NCBI GenBank assembly: GCA_900095165.1
Contig: LT606947.1
Coordinates: 1,302,001 to 1,366,000 of the forward strand
DNA length: 64,000 nucleotides
Direction of reading: 5' to 3'
Source of the DNA: Polynucleobacter necessarius
Lineage (GTDB): Bacteria; Pseudomonadota; Gammaproteobacteria; Burkholderiales; Burkholderiaceae
Numbering within the stretch: position 1 is the first letter of the stretch; each line of letters opens with the position of its first letter. This document shows, in pieces, positions 49,617 to 60,150 of the stretch. The translations under genes were made by a program, and so were the position numbers. The notes below the pieces were generated by a model that saw nothing but the letters and a program-made list of their open reading frames with translations, ran no database searches and was not told the origin of the DNA.

Positions 49617-50633
49617 ATGAAGATTGGCTCACACCTGCTAGCAAATAGATTATTTGTTGCCCCAATGGCCGGAGTAACAGATCGTCCATTTCGCCAGCTT
49701 TGCAAAAAGCTTGGTGCTGGTTATGCCGTGTCTGAAATGATTGCCTCAAACGCATTGCTTTGGAAGAGCGAAAAAACCCAGCGTCGCGCTAATCACCAAG
49801 GTGAATTTAAGCCAATCGCAGTCCAAATCGCCGACGCTGATCCGCAGATGATGGCCGCTGCAGCCAGGCTTAACGTCGATCATGGCGCCCAGATCATTGA
49901 TATCAATATGGGCTGCCCAGCCAAAAAAGTTTGTAATGTTGCAGCTGGTTTTGCACTATTGAGAGACGAGCCTTTAGTGCAACAAATTTTGGAAGCAGTA
50001 GTGCAAGCTGTAGGCGTAGGGCCTGATGCAGTTCCTGTGACTTTAAAGATTCGGACAGGTTGGGATCGCAAGCATAAAAATTCAATTGATATTGCACATC
50101 TCGCTGAGAAATCAGGAATCTCCATGTTAACAGTTCACGGTCGTACAAGAGCGGACCTTTATCACGGCGAAGCGGAGTACGAAACCATTACTGCGGTGAA
50201 GAATAGCGTTGCCATTCCGGTAGTTGCTAATGGTGATATCACCACCCCAGAAAAAGCAAACTTTGTTTTAAAAGAAACTGGTGCCGATGTCATCATGATT
50301 GGCCGTGCCGCTCAAGGACGCCATTGGATCTTTCGTGAGATCAATCATTTCCTGGAAACGGGTGGCAAATTACCAACGCCGCAGATTAATGAGATTCAAG
50401 AAATCATGAATGCCCATCTCATTGATCACTATGAGTTCTATGGTGAATATGTTGGCTTACGCACAGCACGAAAGCATATCGGCTGGTATTGCAATGGCTT
50501 ACGTGACTCGCATGCCTTTCGCCAAAGAATGAATACCGCCGATGATTGCAAAACCCAATTACAGATGGTGAATGATTTTTTTAATGAAATGAAATCCCAC
50601 TCTGATCGTTTGTTATTTTTAGAAGCAGCCTAA
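49617..50633 (+). CDS. dusB: tRNA-dihydrouridine synthase B
   Basis: DusB reduces uridine 17 in the tRNA D-loop using FMN and NADPH. The 338-residue TIM-barrel shows VAPMAGVTDRPFRQLCKKLG, IDINMGCPAKKVCNVAAGFA with the catalytic cysteine, VTLKIRTGWDRKHKN, LTVHGRTRADLYHGEAEYE and VVANGDITTPEKA. In proteobacteria dusB leads the fis operon, as here with fis 26 bases later. Intact. Confidence 0.95.
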   Translation: MKIGSHLLANRLFVAPMAGVTDRPFRQLCKKLGAGYAVSEMIASNALLWKSEKTQRRANHQGEFKPIAVQIADADPQMMAAAARLNVDHGAQIIDINMGCPAKKVCNVAAGFALLRDEPLVQQILEAVVQAVGVGPDAVPVTLKIRTGWDRKHKNSIDIAHLAEKSGISMLTVHGRTRADLYHGEAEYETITAVKNSVAIPVVANGDITTPEKANFVLKETGADVIMIGRAAQGRHWIFREINHFLETGGKLPTPQINEIQEIMNAHLIDHYEFYGEYVGLRTARKHIGWYCNGLRDSHAFRQRMNTADDCKTQLQMVNDFFNEMKSHSDRLLFLEAA

Positions 50634-50659
50634 ATTTAGTTTTTTTATTTAATTTATTT

Positions 50660-50899
50660 ATGACCAATAAGCACCCCATCACTGAATGTATTGAGACTCA
50701 ACTCCAAGGTTATTTGGACGATCTCAAAGGAACACCTCCGTCTGATTTGTACCAAATGGTTCTCGCAGTAGTCGAAAAGCCGATGCTCGAATTAGTCATG
50801 CAGCACGCAAAGCAGAATCAATCTTTGGCCGCCCAGTACCTTGGCATCAACCGCAACACGCTGCACAAGAAATTGGTTGAACACCAGCTTCTGAAATAA
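50660..50899 (+). CDS. fis: DNA-binding protein Fis
   Basis: Fis is a small nucleoid protein that bends DNA and activates growth-related promoters. The 79-residue product is shorter than the 98-residue E. coli protein, as usual in Betaproteobacteria, but keeps the helix-turn-helix at the C-terminus (AAQYLGINRNTLHKKLVEHQ) and the dimerisation helix (MVLAVVEKPMLELVMQHAKQ). Co-transcribed with dusB. Intact. Confidence 0.93.
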   Translation: MTNKHPITECIETQLQGYLDDLKGTPPSDLYQMVLAVVEKPMLELVMQHAKQNQSLAAQYLGINRNTLHKKLVEHQLLK

Positions 50900-50948
50900 G
50901 CCAGGCCCTATTTACAAATTCTTTATTAATTAATCCTCTTGAAAAAAT

Positions 50949-52529
50949 ATGATCCGCACAGCCCTACTCTCTGTTTCCGATAAAAATGGTATTGTGCCGT
51001 TCGCTAAATCCCTTCACGAGCAAGGCGTTAAGCTAATCTCTACTGGCGGTACCGCAAAACTTTTAGCTGAAAATAATTTGCCTGTAGTGGAGGTATCTTC
51101 ACTTACTAAGTTTCCAGAGATGTTAGACGGACGTGTAAAGACCCTGCACCCAATGGTGCATGGCGGTTTATTAGCTCGCAGAGATTTTCCTGAGCATATG
51201 GCCGCTCTAAAAAAGCATGGTATCGATACGATCGACATGCTCGTGATTAACCTCTACCCATTTAATGAGACAGTTGCTAAAGCGGATTGCCCATTTGAAG
51301 ATGCAGTTGAGAACATTGATATTGGTGGTCCAGCGATGTTGCGTGCTGCCGCTAAGAATCATCAAGATGTTACGGCACTCATTTCTCCGGAAGATTACGC
51401 GCCCGTACTTGAGGAAATGAAAGCCAATAAGAACGTAGTTTCTTATAAGACGAATTTGGATCTGGCTAAAAAAGTATTTGCCCATACCGCCCAATACGAC
51501 GGTGCGATTGCAAATTATTTATCTGCATTGGGTGATGACCTCGATCACAAGAAGCGTTCTGCCTATCCAGAAACGCTGCATCTCGTCTTTGAAAAAGTAC
51601 AAGAGATGCGTTATGGCGAGAACTCACACCAATCAGCAGCCTTTTACAAAGATATCTATCCAGTTGATGGCGCACTTGCCAACTACAAACAATTACAAGG
51701 CAAAGAGCTCTCCTACAACAACATCGCTGATGCTGACTCTGCCTGGGAATGCGTGAAGAGTTTCACTAATAATGCTGGCGGCGCTGCAGCGTGCGTCATC
51801 ATCAAACATGCAAACCCTTGCGGCGTAGCTGTTGCTGCCAACGCCATCGAGGCTTATCAAAAGGCATTTAAAACAGATCCGAGTTCAGCTTTCGGCGGAA
51901 TCATCGCGTTTAATGTGCCCTGCGATGGCGCCGCAGCTGAAACGATTTCTAAGCAATTCGTAGAAGTATTGATTGCACCAAGCTTTAGCGCTGAAGCCAA
52001 AGCCATCTTCGCAGCCAAACAAAATGTGCGCCTCTTAGAAATTCCTCTAGGCACCGCATTTAATACTTTTGACTTCAAACGTGTTGGTGGTGGCTTGCTC
52101 GTTCAGTCCCCTGATGCGAAGAATGTTCTTGAAAATGAAATGCGGGTTGTCAGCAAGCGTCTCCCAACCCCAAGCGAAATGCACGACATGATGTTTGCAT
52201 GGCGCGTTGCCAAGTTTGTGAAGTCCAATGCAATTGTGTATTGCGCTAACGGCATGACTCTCGGTATTGGTGCTGGCCAAATGAGTCGCGTAGACTCTGC
52301 TCGCATGGCAAGCATTAAGGCTGGGAACGCAGGCTTAAGCCTCAAAGGCTCCGCGGTAGCAAGTGATGCCTTCTTTCCATTCCGAGATGGCTTGGATGTG
52401 GTTGTGAATGGTGGCGCAAGCTGCGCAATCCAGCCAGGTGGCAGCATGCGTGATGATGAAATCATTGCAGCAGCTAATGAGCATGGTATCGCCATGATCT
52501 TTACTGGCACACGTCACTTCCGCCACTAA
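50949..52529 (+). CDS. purH: Bifunctional AICAR transformylase/IMP cyclohydrolase
   Basis: PurH carries out the last two steps of purine synthesis. The 526-residue protein has the MGS-like cyclohydrolase domain ([36 protein letters not shown]) and the transformylase domain ([33 protein letters not shown] with the catalytic lysine-histidine, and [18 protein letters not shown]). It stands 50 bases after fis. Intact over 1.6 kb. Confidence 0.97.
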   Translation: MIRTALLSVSDKNGIVPFAKSLHEQGVKLISTGGTAKLLAENNLPVVEVSSLTKFPEMLDGRVKTLHPMVHGGLLARRDFPEHMAALKKHGIDTIDMLVINLYPFNETVAKADCPFEDAVENIDIGGPAMLRAAAKNHQDVTALISPEDYAPVLEEMKANKNVVSYKTNLDLAKKVFAHTAQYDGAIANYLSALGDDLDHKKRSAYPETLHLVFEKVQEMRYGENSHQSAAFYKDIYPVDGALANYKQLQGKELSYNNIADADSAWECVKSFTNNAGGAAACVIIKHANPCGVAVAANAIEAYQKAFKTDPSSAFGGIIAFNVPCDGAAAETISKQFVEVLIAPSFSAEAKAIFAAKQNVRLLEIPLGTAFNTFDFKRVGGGLLVQSPDAKNVLENEMRVVSKRLPTPSEMHDMMFAWRVAKFVKSNAIVYCANGMTLGIGAGQMSRVDSARMASIKAGNAGLSLKGSAVASDAFFPFRDGLDVVVNGGASCAIQPGGSMRDDEIIAAANEHGIAMIFTGTRHFRH

Positions 52530-52535
52530 GCACTC

Positions 52536-53057
52536 ATGCGCTGGATAGGAATCGACCCAGGTCTACGAATAACTGGTTTTGGTGTCATTGATGTTGAGGG
52601 CCAAAAGCTGAGCTACGTAGCCTCTGGGACGATTGAAAGTGGCGATCCAGCCCAAGGACTCCCTGAGAGGTTGGGAATCTTGTACGCGGGCATTAAAGAA
52701 GTTCTTGAGACCTACCAACCAGAGCAAGCAGCTATCGAAGAAGTATTTCTGAACGTCAATCCTCGCTCTACCCTGATGCTAGGTCAGGCGCGAGGTGCAG
52801 TGATTGCAGCTTTAGTATCCGACAAACTCCCTGTTGCAGAGTTCAGTGCACTCAGGGTGAAGCAGTCCATCGTGGGAACCGGTAGAGCTACTAAGCCTCA
52901 AGTTCAAGAAATGGTGAAGCGTTTACTGCGTCTAAGCCGTGCTCCTGGAACCGATGCAGCAGATGCCTTGGGAGTCGCTATTTGCGCCGCGCATCATGCC
53001 CAGATTCCGAAAGCAATTACCGCTGCTCTTGCACCCAAAAAGACTAGCAAGAAATAA
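52536..53057 (+). CDS. ruvC: Holliday-junction resolvase RuvC
   Basis: RuvC cuts Holliday junctions during recombination repair. The 173-residue RNase-H-fold protein has its acidic residues in [29 protein letters not shown] and [17 protein letters not shown]. It lies seven bases after purH and heads the ruvC-ruvA-ruvB set (gaps 26 and 31 bases). Intact. Confidence 0.96.
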   Translation: MRWIGIDPGLRITGFGVIDVEGQKLSYVASGTIESGDPAQGLPERLGILYAGIKEVLETYQPEQAAIEEVFLNVNPRSTLMLGQARGAVIAALVSDKLPVAEFSALRVKQSIVGTGRATKPQVQEMVKRLLRLSRAPGTDAADALGVAICAAHHAQIPKAITAALAPKKTSKK

Positions 53058-53083
53058 CAATACAAACAGGTTAAGATCTTCAC

Positions 53084-53668
53084 ATGATTGGTCGCATACA
53101 AGGCATTCTCGTTTCAGTTCACCCTCCTCGCCTCTTGGTAGATTGCCAAGGCGTTGGCTATGAGATCGATGTGCCAATGAGTACCCTGTATCAACTACCA
53201 GAAACCAATCAAAAAATTACGCTTCTCACGCACTTCCAAGTTCGTGAAGATGCCCAGCAACTTTTTGGTTTTGCCACTGAAACTGAGCGCGAAGCGTTTA
53301 GGCAGCTCATCAAGATTAGCGGTGTTGGTTCGCGCACTGCCCTTGCCGTACTTTCTGGTATGAGCGTCAATGAGTTGGCCCAAGCAATTGCCATGCAAGA
53401 AGCGGGACGTCTAACTCAAGTTCCCGGCATCGGCAAAAAGACTGCTGAATGCCTTTGCCTTGAGCTCAAAGGCGAGTTAACTCTAGACTTAGGAATTGTT
53501 GGCGGAAAGCCTCAGGCGATTGAAGCGAGCAGCGAAGTATTGCAGGCCCTCTTGGCGCTGGGTTATTCAGAAAAAGAGGCGCATCTTGCCCTCAAGCAAA
53601 TACCGCCTGACACTACCGTTTCAGACGGCATTCGAATGGGCCTGAAATACCTCTCAAAGTCTTCGTAA
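53084..53668 (+). CDS. ruvA: Holliday-junction branch migration protein RuvA
   Basis: RuvA forms the tetramer that holds the Holliday junction for RuvB. The 194-residue protein has the N-terminal OB fold ([20 protein letters not shown]), two helix-hairpin-helix motifs ([19 protein letters not shown] and [19 protein letters not shown]), and the mobile C-terminal domain that touches RuvB ([19 protein letters not shown]). Intact. Confidence 0.96.
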   Translation: MIGRIQGILVSVHPPRLLVDCQGVGYEIDVPMSTLYQLPETNQKITLLTHFQVREDAQQLFGFATETEREAFRQLIKISGVGSRTALAVLSGMSVNELAQAIAMQEAGRLTQVPGIGKKTAECLCLELKGELTLDLGIVGGKPQAIEASSEVLQALLALGYSEKEAHLALKQIPPDTTVSDGIRMGLKYLSKSS

Positions 53669-53699
53669 CTAGTCTACCAAACACCACTACACTTGCAGT

Positions 53700-54770
53700 A
53701 TGGCAATCCACACAGAAAACCTCAGCTCAATTCCCGAAGACTTGCCGGAAAGCAATGACCGCATCGTTAGTGGCGCAGCCGGAAACTCGGAAGCTGTATT
53801 CGAAAGAGCCTTGCGCCCAAAACAGCTTGATGAGTATGTTGGCCAAACTAAGACTCGCGCTCAACTAGAAATCTTTATTACTGCAACTCGAGCTCGTCAA
53901 GAAGCTCTAGATCACGTTCTCTTGTTTGGCCCTCCGGGGCTTGGTAAAACCACTCTAGCCCACATCATTGCCAGAGAGCTTGGTGTGAACCTGCGCCAAA
54001 CTAGCGGCCCCGTTCTGGATAGACCTGGTGACCTCGCCGCTTTACTGACCAATTTAGAAGCAAACGATGTGCTCTTTATTGATGAGATTCATCGCCTCTC
54101 TCCCGTCGTCGAAGAGATTTTGTATCCAGCGCTAGAGGACTACAGCCTAGACATCATGATTGGTGAAGATCCTGCAGCACGAAGTGTGAAGATTGATCTC
54201 AAGCCATTTACTTTGATTGGCGCAACCACTCGTGCCGGCATACTCACCAATCCACTGCGCGATCGCTTTGGTATTGTGGCAAGACTGGAGTTCTACACCA
54301 CTGAAGAGCTCACCAAAATCATTACGCGCTCTGCCAGCCTACTCAAAGCCGATATTGACCCAGAGGGATCAATTGAGATTGCGAAGCGCGCTAGAGGCAC
54401 TCCACGCATCGCTAATCGCCTATTACGTCGCGTACGTGACTATGCCGAAGTCAAAGGCACTGGCACGATTACTAAAGCCATGGCTGATGCAGCATTGAAG
54501 ATGCTTGATGTTGACCCAAGTGGTTTTGATGTGATGGACCGTAAACTACTAGAAGTCATCTTGCATAAGTTTGATGGCGGCCCCGTAGGTATTGATAACT
54601 TAGCAGCAGCTATTGGAGAAGAGCGTGACACCATTGAGGATGTTTTGGAGCCCTACCTGATTCAACAGAGCTACCTACAAAGAACCTCTAGAGGAAGGGT
54701 CGCAACGCGTCAGGCTTATGAGCACTTTGGGCTAACCCCGCCAAACGGTACTCTCAACCTAGATTCTTAA
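53700..54770 (+). CDS. ruvB: Holliday-junction helicase RuvB
   Basis: RuvB is the AAA+ motor for branch migration. The 356-residue protein has Walker A in [20 protein letters not shown], Walker B in [20 protein letters not shown], sensor 1 in [20 protein letters not shown], arginine finger region [13 protein letters not shown], and a C-terminal winged helix ([20 protein letters not shown]). Last of the ruv genes. Intact. Confidence 0.97.
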   Translation: MAIHTENLSSIPEDLPESNDRIVSGAAGNSEAVFERALRPKQLDEYVGQTKTRAQLEIFITATRARQEALDHVLLFGPPGLGKTTLAHIIARELGVNLRQTSGPVLDRPGDLAALLTNLEANDVLFIDEIHRLSPVVEEILYPALEDYSLDIMIGEDPAARSVKIDLKPFTLIGATTRAGILTNPLRDRFGIVARLEFYTTEELTKIITRSASLLKADIDPEGSIEIAKRARGTPRIANRLLRRVRDYAEVKGTGTITKAMADAALKMLDVDPSGFDVMDRKLLEVILHKFDGGPVGIDNLAAAIGEERDTIEDVLEPYLIQQSYLQRTSRGRVATRQAYEHFGLTPPNGTLNLDS

Positions 54771-54778
54771 ACTCTCTG

Positions 54779-55184
54779 CTAGCGCCGCATATGGGCGGAA
54801 CAGATATCAAGCCAACCGTTTAACCGAGCCTTTTCATAAGGATAATGAAATCTTTCCTTAAATTCAGCACGTCTCTGACATTGCTTGGCAGCTTCTACGC
54901 AGCGCTCAAGAGTCCAAATTGCCGGCACAGCAGGTTTTCGCCTAAACCCGACAATGTGAGCTGTACATTTGGTTAGCCAACCCCTATTAATTGCCTTTTG
55001 ATAGCTAACGGGGCTTCCCTTGCTCCCAGTCGTCTCTCGTTTGGTGCTTTGCCGCCTCTTCTTTACAAAGATCCAAAGTCCAATAGCCATTATCAGAGAA
55101 CGATTGGCTAAAACACCAAGATCTTACGGGGAAATTGCTTCTAAATGATTTAATAAAACTGCTTTGGATATTTTCAGAATGCAT
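54779..55184 (-). pseudogene. Two-repeat tryptophan/cysteine protein, frameshifted
   Basis: I do not recognise a named family. From ATG 55184 (AGGAAA upstream) the frame reads MHSENIQSSFIKSF, then GYWTLDLCKEEAAKHQTRDD, and a shift near 55015 leads into SPVSYQKAINRGWLTKCTAH. The second half repeats the pattern: IWTLERCVEAAKQCQRRAEF, then YPYEKARLNGWLDICSAHM. Each unit has W-T-L-x-x-C, an alanine-rich helix, Y-x-x-A, G-W-L and C-x-A-H. Such W/C/H-rich units occur, to my recollection, in phage and homing-endonuclease-linked proteins as likely DNA-binding modules. Reconstructed length about 135 residues. Confidence 0.6.
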
Positions 55185-55263
55185 GAATTTTTCCTAACAA
55201 TCGCAACTTGTAGATAATGACGTGGGGTTACCAAGTAATCCCACGTCATTTCATAAAAGCCTA

Positions 55264-55874
55264 TTACTTAATAAAGCGAATCTTCTCGTTAATCTTGCCT
55301 AGGATTGGACCCTTCTTAGCATTGAAGACTTTTTTATTTTCTTCAATCAAGTTTTTGCCCTTGGTATCAATCGAGATTATGAGAGGACCAAATTCTTTCG
55401 CTCGGTTTACCCACAGCGTTTCCGGCATACCCAAATCCTTCCACTGGGCATCTTCAATTTTCTCAACCTTAGTTGCTGCTAATATACAGTACAACCGCCC
55501 GGGAAAATGGCATGAACCGCCTTATTTTCAACGCAACCTTCTTGCGTTTCAATACCCATGCCACCCTTACCAACAATTAACTTAACACCCGTTTGTTTGA
55601 TGAATTCTTTTTCAAACTTTTCCATACACATGGATGTTGTTGGTCCAATAGAAACCATTTCGTATTCGCCATCTTCCTTTTGGCGAACAATAGGCCCCGC
55701 ATGAAAAATTGCGCCGCCTTTAAGATCAACCGGCAACTCGCGCCCCAATTCTATTAAACGGCGGTGAGCAACATCACGACAGGTCACTAAGGTTCCAGTG
55801 AGGTAAACCACATCACCGATATTTAACGCTTCCAAATCTTCATCTTTAATTGGTGTTTGTAGAATTTTCTTCAC
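55264..55874 (-). pseudogene. Tartrate dehydratase/class I fumarase beta subunit, broken
   Basis: The beta (C-terminal, Fumerase_C) subunit of an iron-sulfur hydro-lyase for L(+)-tartrate or fumarate. From ATG 55874 the frame has [30 protein letters not shown] and [15 protein letters not shown]. Near 55487 a TA insertion (GTATATTAGC) creates a stop after FPGGCTVY; removing it gives [20 protein letters not shown] to stop 55264. It overlaps the alpha-subunit stop by four bases. The substrate cannot be decided by sequence; the two-gene layout next to a Bug receptor favours tartrate-like acids. Confidence 0.8.
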
Positions 55875-56790
55875 AGCTTGAATCCTTCATGGGAAATAAC
55901 TTCATAGGACATATCGGCATTAATCTTGATCTTGCCACGGCGATGCGCCCAGCATCCAGTTGATACAGCTACACCGATTGTGGAGGGGTGACGTGCTGAT
56001 GACTCAATGTTTACACCCATCACGCTATTGGCGCCAGTAAGCCCTTGTGGGCCCAATCCCAACTCATTTAGACCATCAGTAAGCAATTCTTCCATCATCG
56101 CCGCATTTTCATTTGGGTGCTTGAAGTTACTGGACGCAAGATTGCCTTCTTGGATAAGCGGGCGGCAGTTTCTGCTGAAGTAGAAACACCAACACCTACC
56201 AATAACGGTGGACAAGCATTTACACCGCGCGATGTGATGACATCAAATACAAACTCAGCAACGCCTTCATAACCTTGACCTGGCATCAAAACCTTTGCGG
56301 CACCTGGCAACGTACATCCACCACCAGCCATATAAACGTCGACAATACAGTGGTCGGCACCAGGAATAATTTCCCAGTCTAGCCATGGAATCTTTGAACC
56401 AGTATTGGTGCCAGTATTTTTTTCTTCGAAGGTTTCTACTGCGTTATGACGCAATGGACCTTCTTTAGTTGCGCCCTTAGTAGCATTCAAAAGAATATCT
56501 TCAAGCTCTCCCGATAAAGGAAAGTTTGAGCCAGTAGACAGGAAATATTGAATCACACCAGTATCCTGACAACTTGGTCGATCTAACTTATCTGCCAACT
56601 CCTGGTTTTCGCGCATTGACTCGAAGACCTCTTTAGCCAAGAAATTTACTTCTTTGCTTCTTAACTCACCTAATTTTGTGGTTACATCTGTTGGCAAACG
56701 CTTGCCAATATATGAGGTGAACTTTGATAAGACATTGGTTATATCTGCCACTGCTGCCTCTTTATCCACGACGGATGATTGCTTATTCAC
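55871..56790 (-). pseudogene. Tartrate dehydratase/class I fumarase alpha subunit, broken
   Basis: The alpha (Fumerase, [4Fe-4S]-binding) subunit, about 305 codons. The N-terminal frame from ATG 56790 contains RPSCQDTGVIQYFLSTGSNF (first cluster cysteine) and YMAGGGCTLPGAAKVLMPGQ. One base is lost near 56130, after [13 protein letters not shown]; the correct continuation is [16 protein letters not shown] to [18 protein letters not shown] and stop 55871. Its partner subunit is broken too. Probably first read as one operon with the Bug-receptor gene 32 bases upstream. Confidence 0.82.
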
Positions 56791-56822
56791 TAAGTGCCCC
56801 TTTGTATGTGAATGCTGAGTAA

Positions 56823-57774
56823 TTATTCGATTGCCAATTTAGCGGCCTTTGCTAGCCCCGCGAATTTAGTTGTTTCTTCGGCTATTTGTTTTGCCATTTG
56901 AGCCTGTGTATTGCCTACAGGTTCAGCACCAATATCAAACATTTGCTTTTGAAACTCAGGTGACTTAATAATTTTTACGATTTCAGTATTGAGTTTTGCC
57001 GTAACGTCTTTAGGTATTGCAGCCGGAGCTAGAAGACCAAACCAAGTACCTATATCCATATTGATGCCAGACTCTTTCATCGTAGGCACTGATGGTAGCG
57101 TTGAAGAACGCTTAGCCGTTGTAACGGCCAATGGGCGCAATTTCTTTTCTTTAATAAACGGCAAAACTGGAGTGATTGTGTCAAATGACATGGTGACTTG
57201 GCCACCCAATAAATCTGTTGCCAAGGGCGCTGAGCCTTTGTAGGGAACATGAAGAATCTCTGTACCGGTCAACACCTGGAACTGCGTGCCAATCATGTGC
57301 TGTGCCATTTCCATTTGAGCCATAGGAAAGTGAATCAGGCTTTGCCTTGGCAGCAGCCACTACATCCTTCACCGTTTTATATGGTGATGCTTCGGACACG
57401 ACCATAATTTTCGGCACTAAAGCGACCGTAGCAATCGGTGCGAAGTCTTTTTCAAAGCTATATGGCAAAGTTTTATAAACCGCGGGAGCGATCGTGTGAT
57501 GTACGGCACCCATAAAGAGGGTGTAGCCATCAGGAGTAGATTTAGCAGTCAATGTTGCGCCAGCGCCAGGCTTGTTATCAACTATGACTGACTGGCCCAA
57601 TACTGGGCCAAGTTTTTGGGCAACTGCCCTTGCTAAGACATCAGTTGTTCCGCCAGGGGGGAACGGCACGATGATGGTAATGATTTTGTTTGGATAGGCC
57701 TGAGCAGCCGCAGCCCCCATGAAACCACATAACAACAGACTTACCAGGCTATTTTTTGTTACCTTTTTTAACAT
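56823..57774 (-). pseudogene. Bug/TctC-family solute receptor, frameshifted
   Basis: Bug proteins are periplasmic receptors for carboxylates, used by tripartite tricarboxylate transporters. ATG 57774 opens a signal peptide (SLVSLLLCGFMGAAAAQA) and the family hallmark ITIIVPFPPGGTTDVLAR, then VDNKPGAGATL and SYGSNGNGTA. A shift near 57312 follows, and reading resumes QHMIGTQFQVLTGTEILHVP to stop 56823. No TctA/TctB membrane genes are nearby. It faces an intact LysR gene and its operator. Confidence 0.88.
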
Positions 57775-57865
57775 TTTGTCCCCTTCACTAGTTGGCTCCA
57801 TCCGCCCATAGGCTCTTGGAATATTGGCACTATAAAATTGAAGACTATTAAAAAATCATGCATAA

Positions 57866-57884
57866 AGTTAAACCATAGTTAACT
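57866..57884. promoter_or_regulatory. Palindromic LysR-type operator
   Basis: Perfect inverted repeat AGTTAA-N7-TTAACT, containing the T-N11-A core typical of LysR-family sites, in the 128-base divergent spacer between the Bug-receptor start (57774) and the LysR gene (57903). It lies 19 bases before the regulator's start, so autoregulation is likely. Confidence 0.65.
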
Positions 57885-57902
57885 TTTAATTAACAATAGA
57901 AA

Positions 57903-58820
57903 ATGGCTAAAAGCATCAACCCAGTCGATCTAGGCTTCTTTTCAACACTCATCAGCTCAGGCAGTCTCGGAGCTGCTGCTCGTGAGCTTGGAGTAACAAC
58001 TGCTGCGGTCAGCAAGCATTTGTCGCAAATGGAAGCTCGCCTAGGTATCGCTCTCGTCAATCGGACCACTCGGAGAATGAGTGTTACCCATGAAGGTGAA
58101 ATCTATTTAGATCACGCACGAAGAATTTTGGGTGAAATCGATGATCTTGAGCACATGCTTTTGGGATCCACTGTAGCGCCCCAAGGCTCGCTAAGGGTGA
58201 ATGCAACCTTAGGTTTCGGTCGCAGCCATATCGCACCCTTGATTTCAAGCTATGTCAAAAAATATCCACTAGTGGATATTCAACTGCAACTATCAGTCAA
58301 TCCGCCGCCAATCACCGATGATGCTTATGATGTGTGTTTTCGGTTTGGACACCCGCCTGACTCTAGAGTTATTGCTAGATTAATAGCGCCCAATAAACGA
58401 ATACTGGTAGCTTCCCCCGCCCACAGAAATGAATACGGAGAGCCAAAATCTCCAAGCGACTTAACTAAACATAATTGCATTGGCATTCGACAAGGCGACG
58501 AAGGTTATGGGCTGTGGCGCTTCTCAAATGTTAAAAGCAAAAATAAAAATGAATTCACAGATAGCGCAAAAGTTCGCGGAAACCTCACAACCAACGATGG
58601 GGGAATTGCGGTGAATTGGGCGCTAAATGGTCGCGGTATCGTACTCATAGCAGAATGGGATGTTGCTCAACATCTTCATTCAGGAAAATTGGTGCAGGTG
58701 CTGCAAAACTTCGATACACCTGATGCGGATATATATGCTGTATATGCCAAAAGACACAAGGCATCAGTTCGCGTTAAAACTCTAATTGACTTTTCTGTCG
58801 CCAGCTTCAAAATTGGGTAA
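57903..58820 (+). CDS. LysR-family transcriptional regulator
   Basis: A 305-residue LysR regulator. The winged helix-turn-helix is near residues 20-60 (AARELGVTTAAVSKHLSQME, then RLGIALVNRTTRRMSVTHEG), followed by the periplasmic-binding-like effector domain (VAPQGSLRVNATLGFGRSH, IQLQLSVNPPPITDDAYDVC). It diverges from the broken Bug/dehydratase operon, so it was probably the local activator responding to a carboxylate. The frame is fully open, making it an orphan regulator unless it has other targets. Confidence 0.9.
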   Translation: MAKSINPVDLGFFSTLISSGSLGAAARELGVTTAAVSKHLSQMEARLGIALVNRTTRRMSVTHEGEIYLDHARRILGEIDDLEHMLLGSTVAPQGSLRVNATLGFGRSHIAPLISSYVKKYPLVDIQLQLSVNPPPITDDAYDVCFRFGHPPDSRVIARLIAPNKRILVASPAHRNEYGEPKSPSDLTKHNCIGIRQGDEGYGLWRFSNVKSKNKNEFTDSAKVRGNLTTNDGGIAVNWALNGRGIVLIAEWDVAQHLHSGKLVQVLQNFDTPDADIYAVYAKRHKASVRVKTLIDFSVASFKIG

Positions 58821-58828
58821 GCTAACAA

Positions 58829-60061
58829 CTAAATCAGCGTTACCTTAGCAAACTTACGCTTACCTATCTGCACTACATAAGTGCCAGCTTCAACTTTTAA
58901 TTGCTTATCAGTAACTGTTGCACCATCAATCTTCACACCGTTTTGCTCAATATTACGCATGGCTTCGAATGTAGATGGGGCAAGGCCAGTAGCTTTCAGA
59001 AGACTAGCGATTCCCATTGGAGCACCAGTGAGATTTATCTCTGGGATGTCATCCGGAATTCCACCTTTTGCACGATGGTTAAAGTCTTCCAGCGCTTTTT
59101 CTGCAGCAGCTTGCGAATGAAAGCGCGCGACGATTTCTTGTGCTAACAGTACTTTGCAATCTTTAGGATTTCTGCCGGCAGCAACCTCTTGCTTCATTAA
59201 ATCAATTTCAGCCATAGGGCGAAATGACAGCAATGTGAAGTAATCCCACATCAATTCATCAGAGATACTCAAGAGCTTGCCGAACATCTCACCAGCAGGC
59301 TCGCTGATACCAATGTAATTACCTTTGGACTTACTCATCTTGTCCACGCCATCCAAGCCAACAAGCAGTGGCATGGTCAAAATACATTGTGGCTCTTGGC
59401 CATACTCGCGTTGGAGCTCGCGCCCAACTAAGAGATTAAATTTCTGATCAGTACCACCAAGCTCTAAGTCACTCTTCAAAGCAACGGAGTCATAGCCTTG
59501 CATCAAAGGATATAAAAACTCATGCACAGAGATGGGTACGCCACTACGGTAGCGTTTTGTGAAGTCATCGCGCTCTAACATTTGCGCAACGGTGTATCGC
59601 GCTGCCAACTGAATCATGCCACGTGCGCCCAGAGGATCGCACCACTCGCTGTTGTAGCGCACCTCAGTTTTAGCAGGGTTAAGCACCATGCTCGCTTGGC
59701 GATAGTAGGTCTGTGCATTCACAGCAATTTCTTCAGCAGTCAGCGGTGGACGGGTTGCATTACGTCCCGAAGGATCACCAATCATACTGGTGAAATCACC
59801 AATCAAGAAAATGACAGTGTGGCCCAAATCTTGCAGCTGACGTAACTTGTTTAAAACAACCGTATGGCCCAAATGAATATCAGGCGCCGTTGGGTCTAAA
59901 CCCAACTTAATACGTAAAGGGATGCCTGTCGCCTGGCTCTTAGCTAGCTTCTGAATCCAATCCGACTCAACCAATAACTCATCACAACCTCTTTTAGTTA
60001 CTTCAAGGGCTGCAAAAACTTCAGGGGTCAGTGGGTATTTTTGTTCTGGTTTAGCCGTCAT
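58829..60061 (-). CDS. tyrS: Tyrosyl-tRNA synthetase
   Basis: The 410-residue class I synthetase charges tRNA-Tyr. The HIGH-type signature is [15 protein letters not shown] (residues about 53-67) in [13 protein letters not shown], the KMSKS loop reads [15 protein letters not shown], and a C-terminal S4-like domain ends [14 protein letters not shown]. It belongs to the longer TyrZ-like form. Divergent from anmK with 89 bases between. Intact. Confidence 0.96.
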   Translation of the reverse strand: MTAKPEQKYPLTPEVFAALEVTKRGCDELLVESDWIQKLAKSQATGIPLRIKLGLDPTAPDIHLGHTVVLNKLRQLQDLGHTVIFLIGDFTSMIGDPSGRNATRPPLTAEEIAVNAQTYYRQASMVLNPAKTEVRYNSEWCDPLGARGMIQLAARYTVAQMLERDDFTKRYRSGVPISVHEFLYPLMQGYDSVALKSDLELGGTDQKFNLLVGRELQREYGQEPQCILTMPLLVGLDGVDKMSKSKGNYIGISEPAGEMFGKLLSISDELMWDYFTLLSFRPMAEIDLMKQEVAAGRNPKDCKVLLAQEIVARFHSQAAAEKALEDFNHRAKGGIPDDIPEINLTGAPMGIASLLKATGLAPSTFEAMRNIEQNGVKIDGATVTDKQLKVEAGTYVVQIGKRKFAKVTLI

Positions 60062-60150
60062 GCGAAATTGGGTAACTGATTCGGTTAAATTAGTATTTAG
60101 ATTGCTAAAGCATAATTATCGCATTCCTGAGAACAAAGTCCTGATACCGC

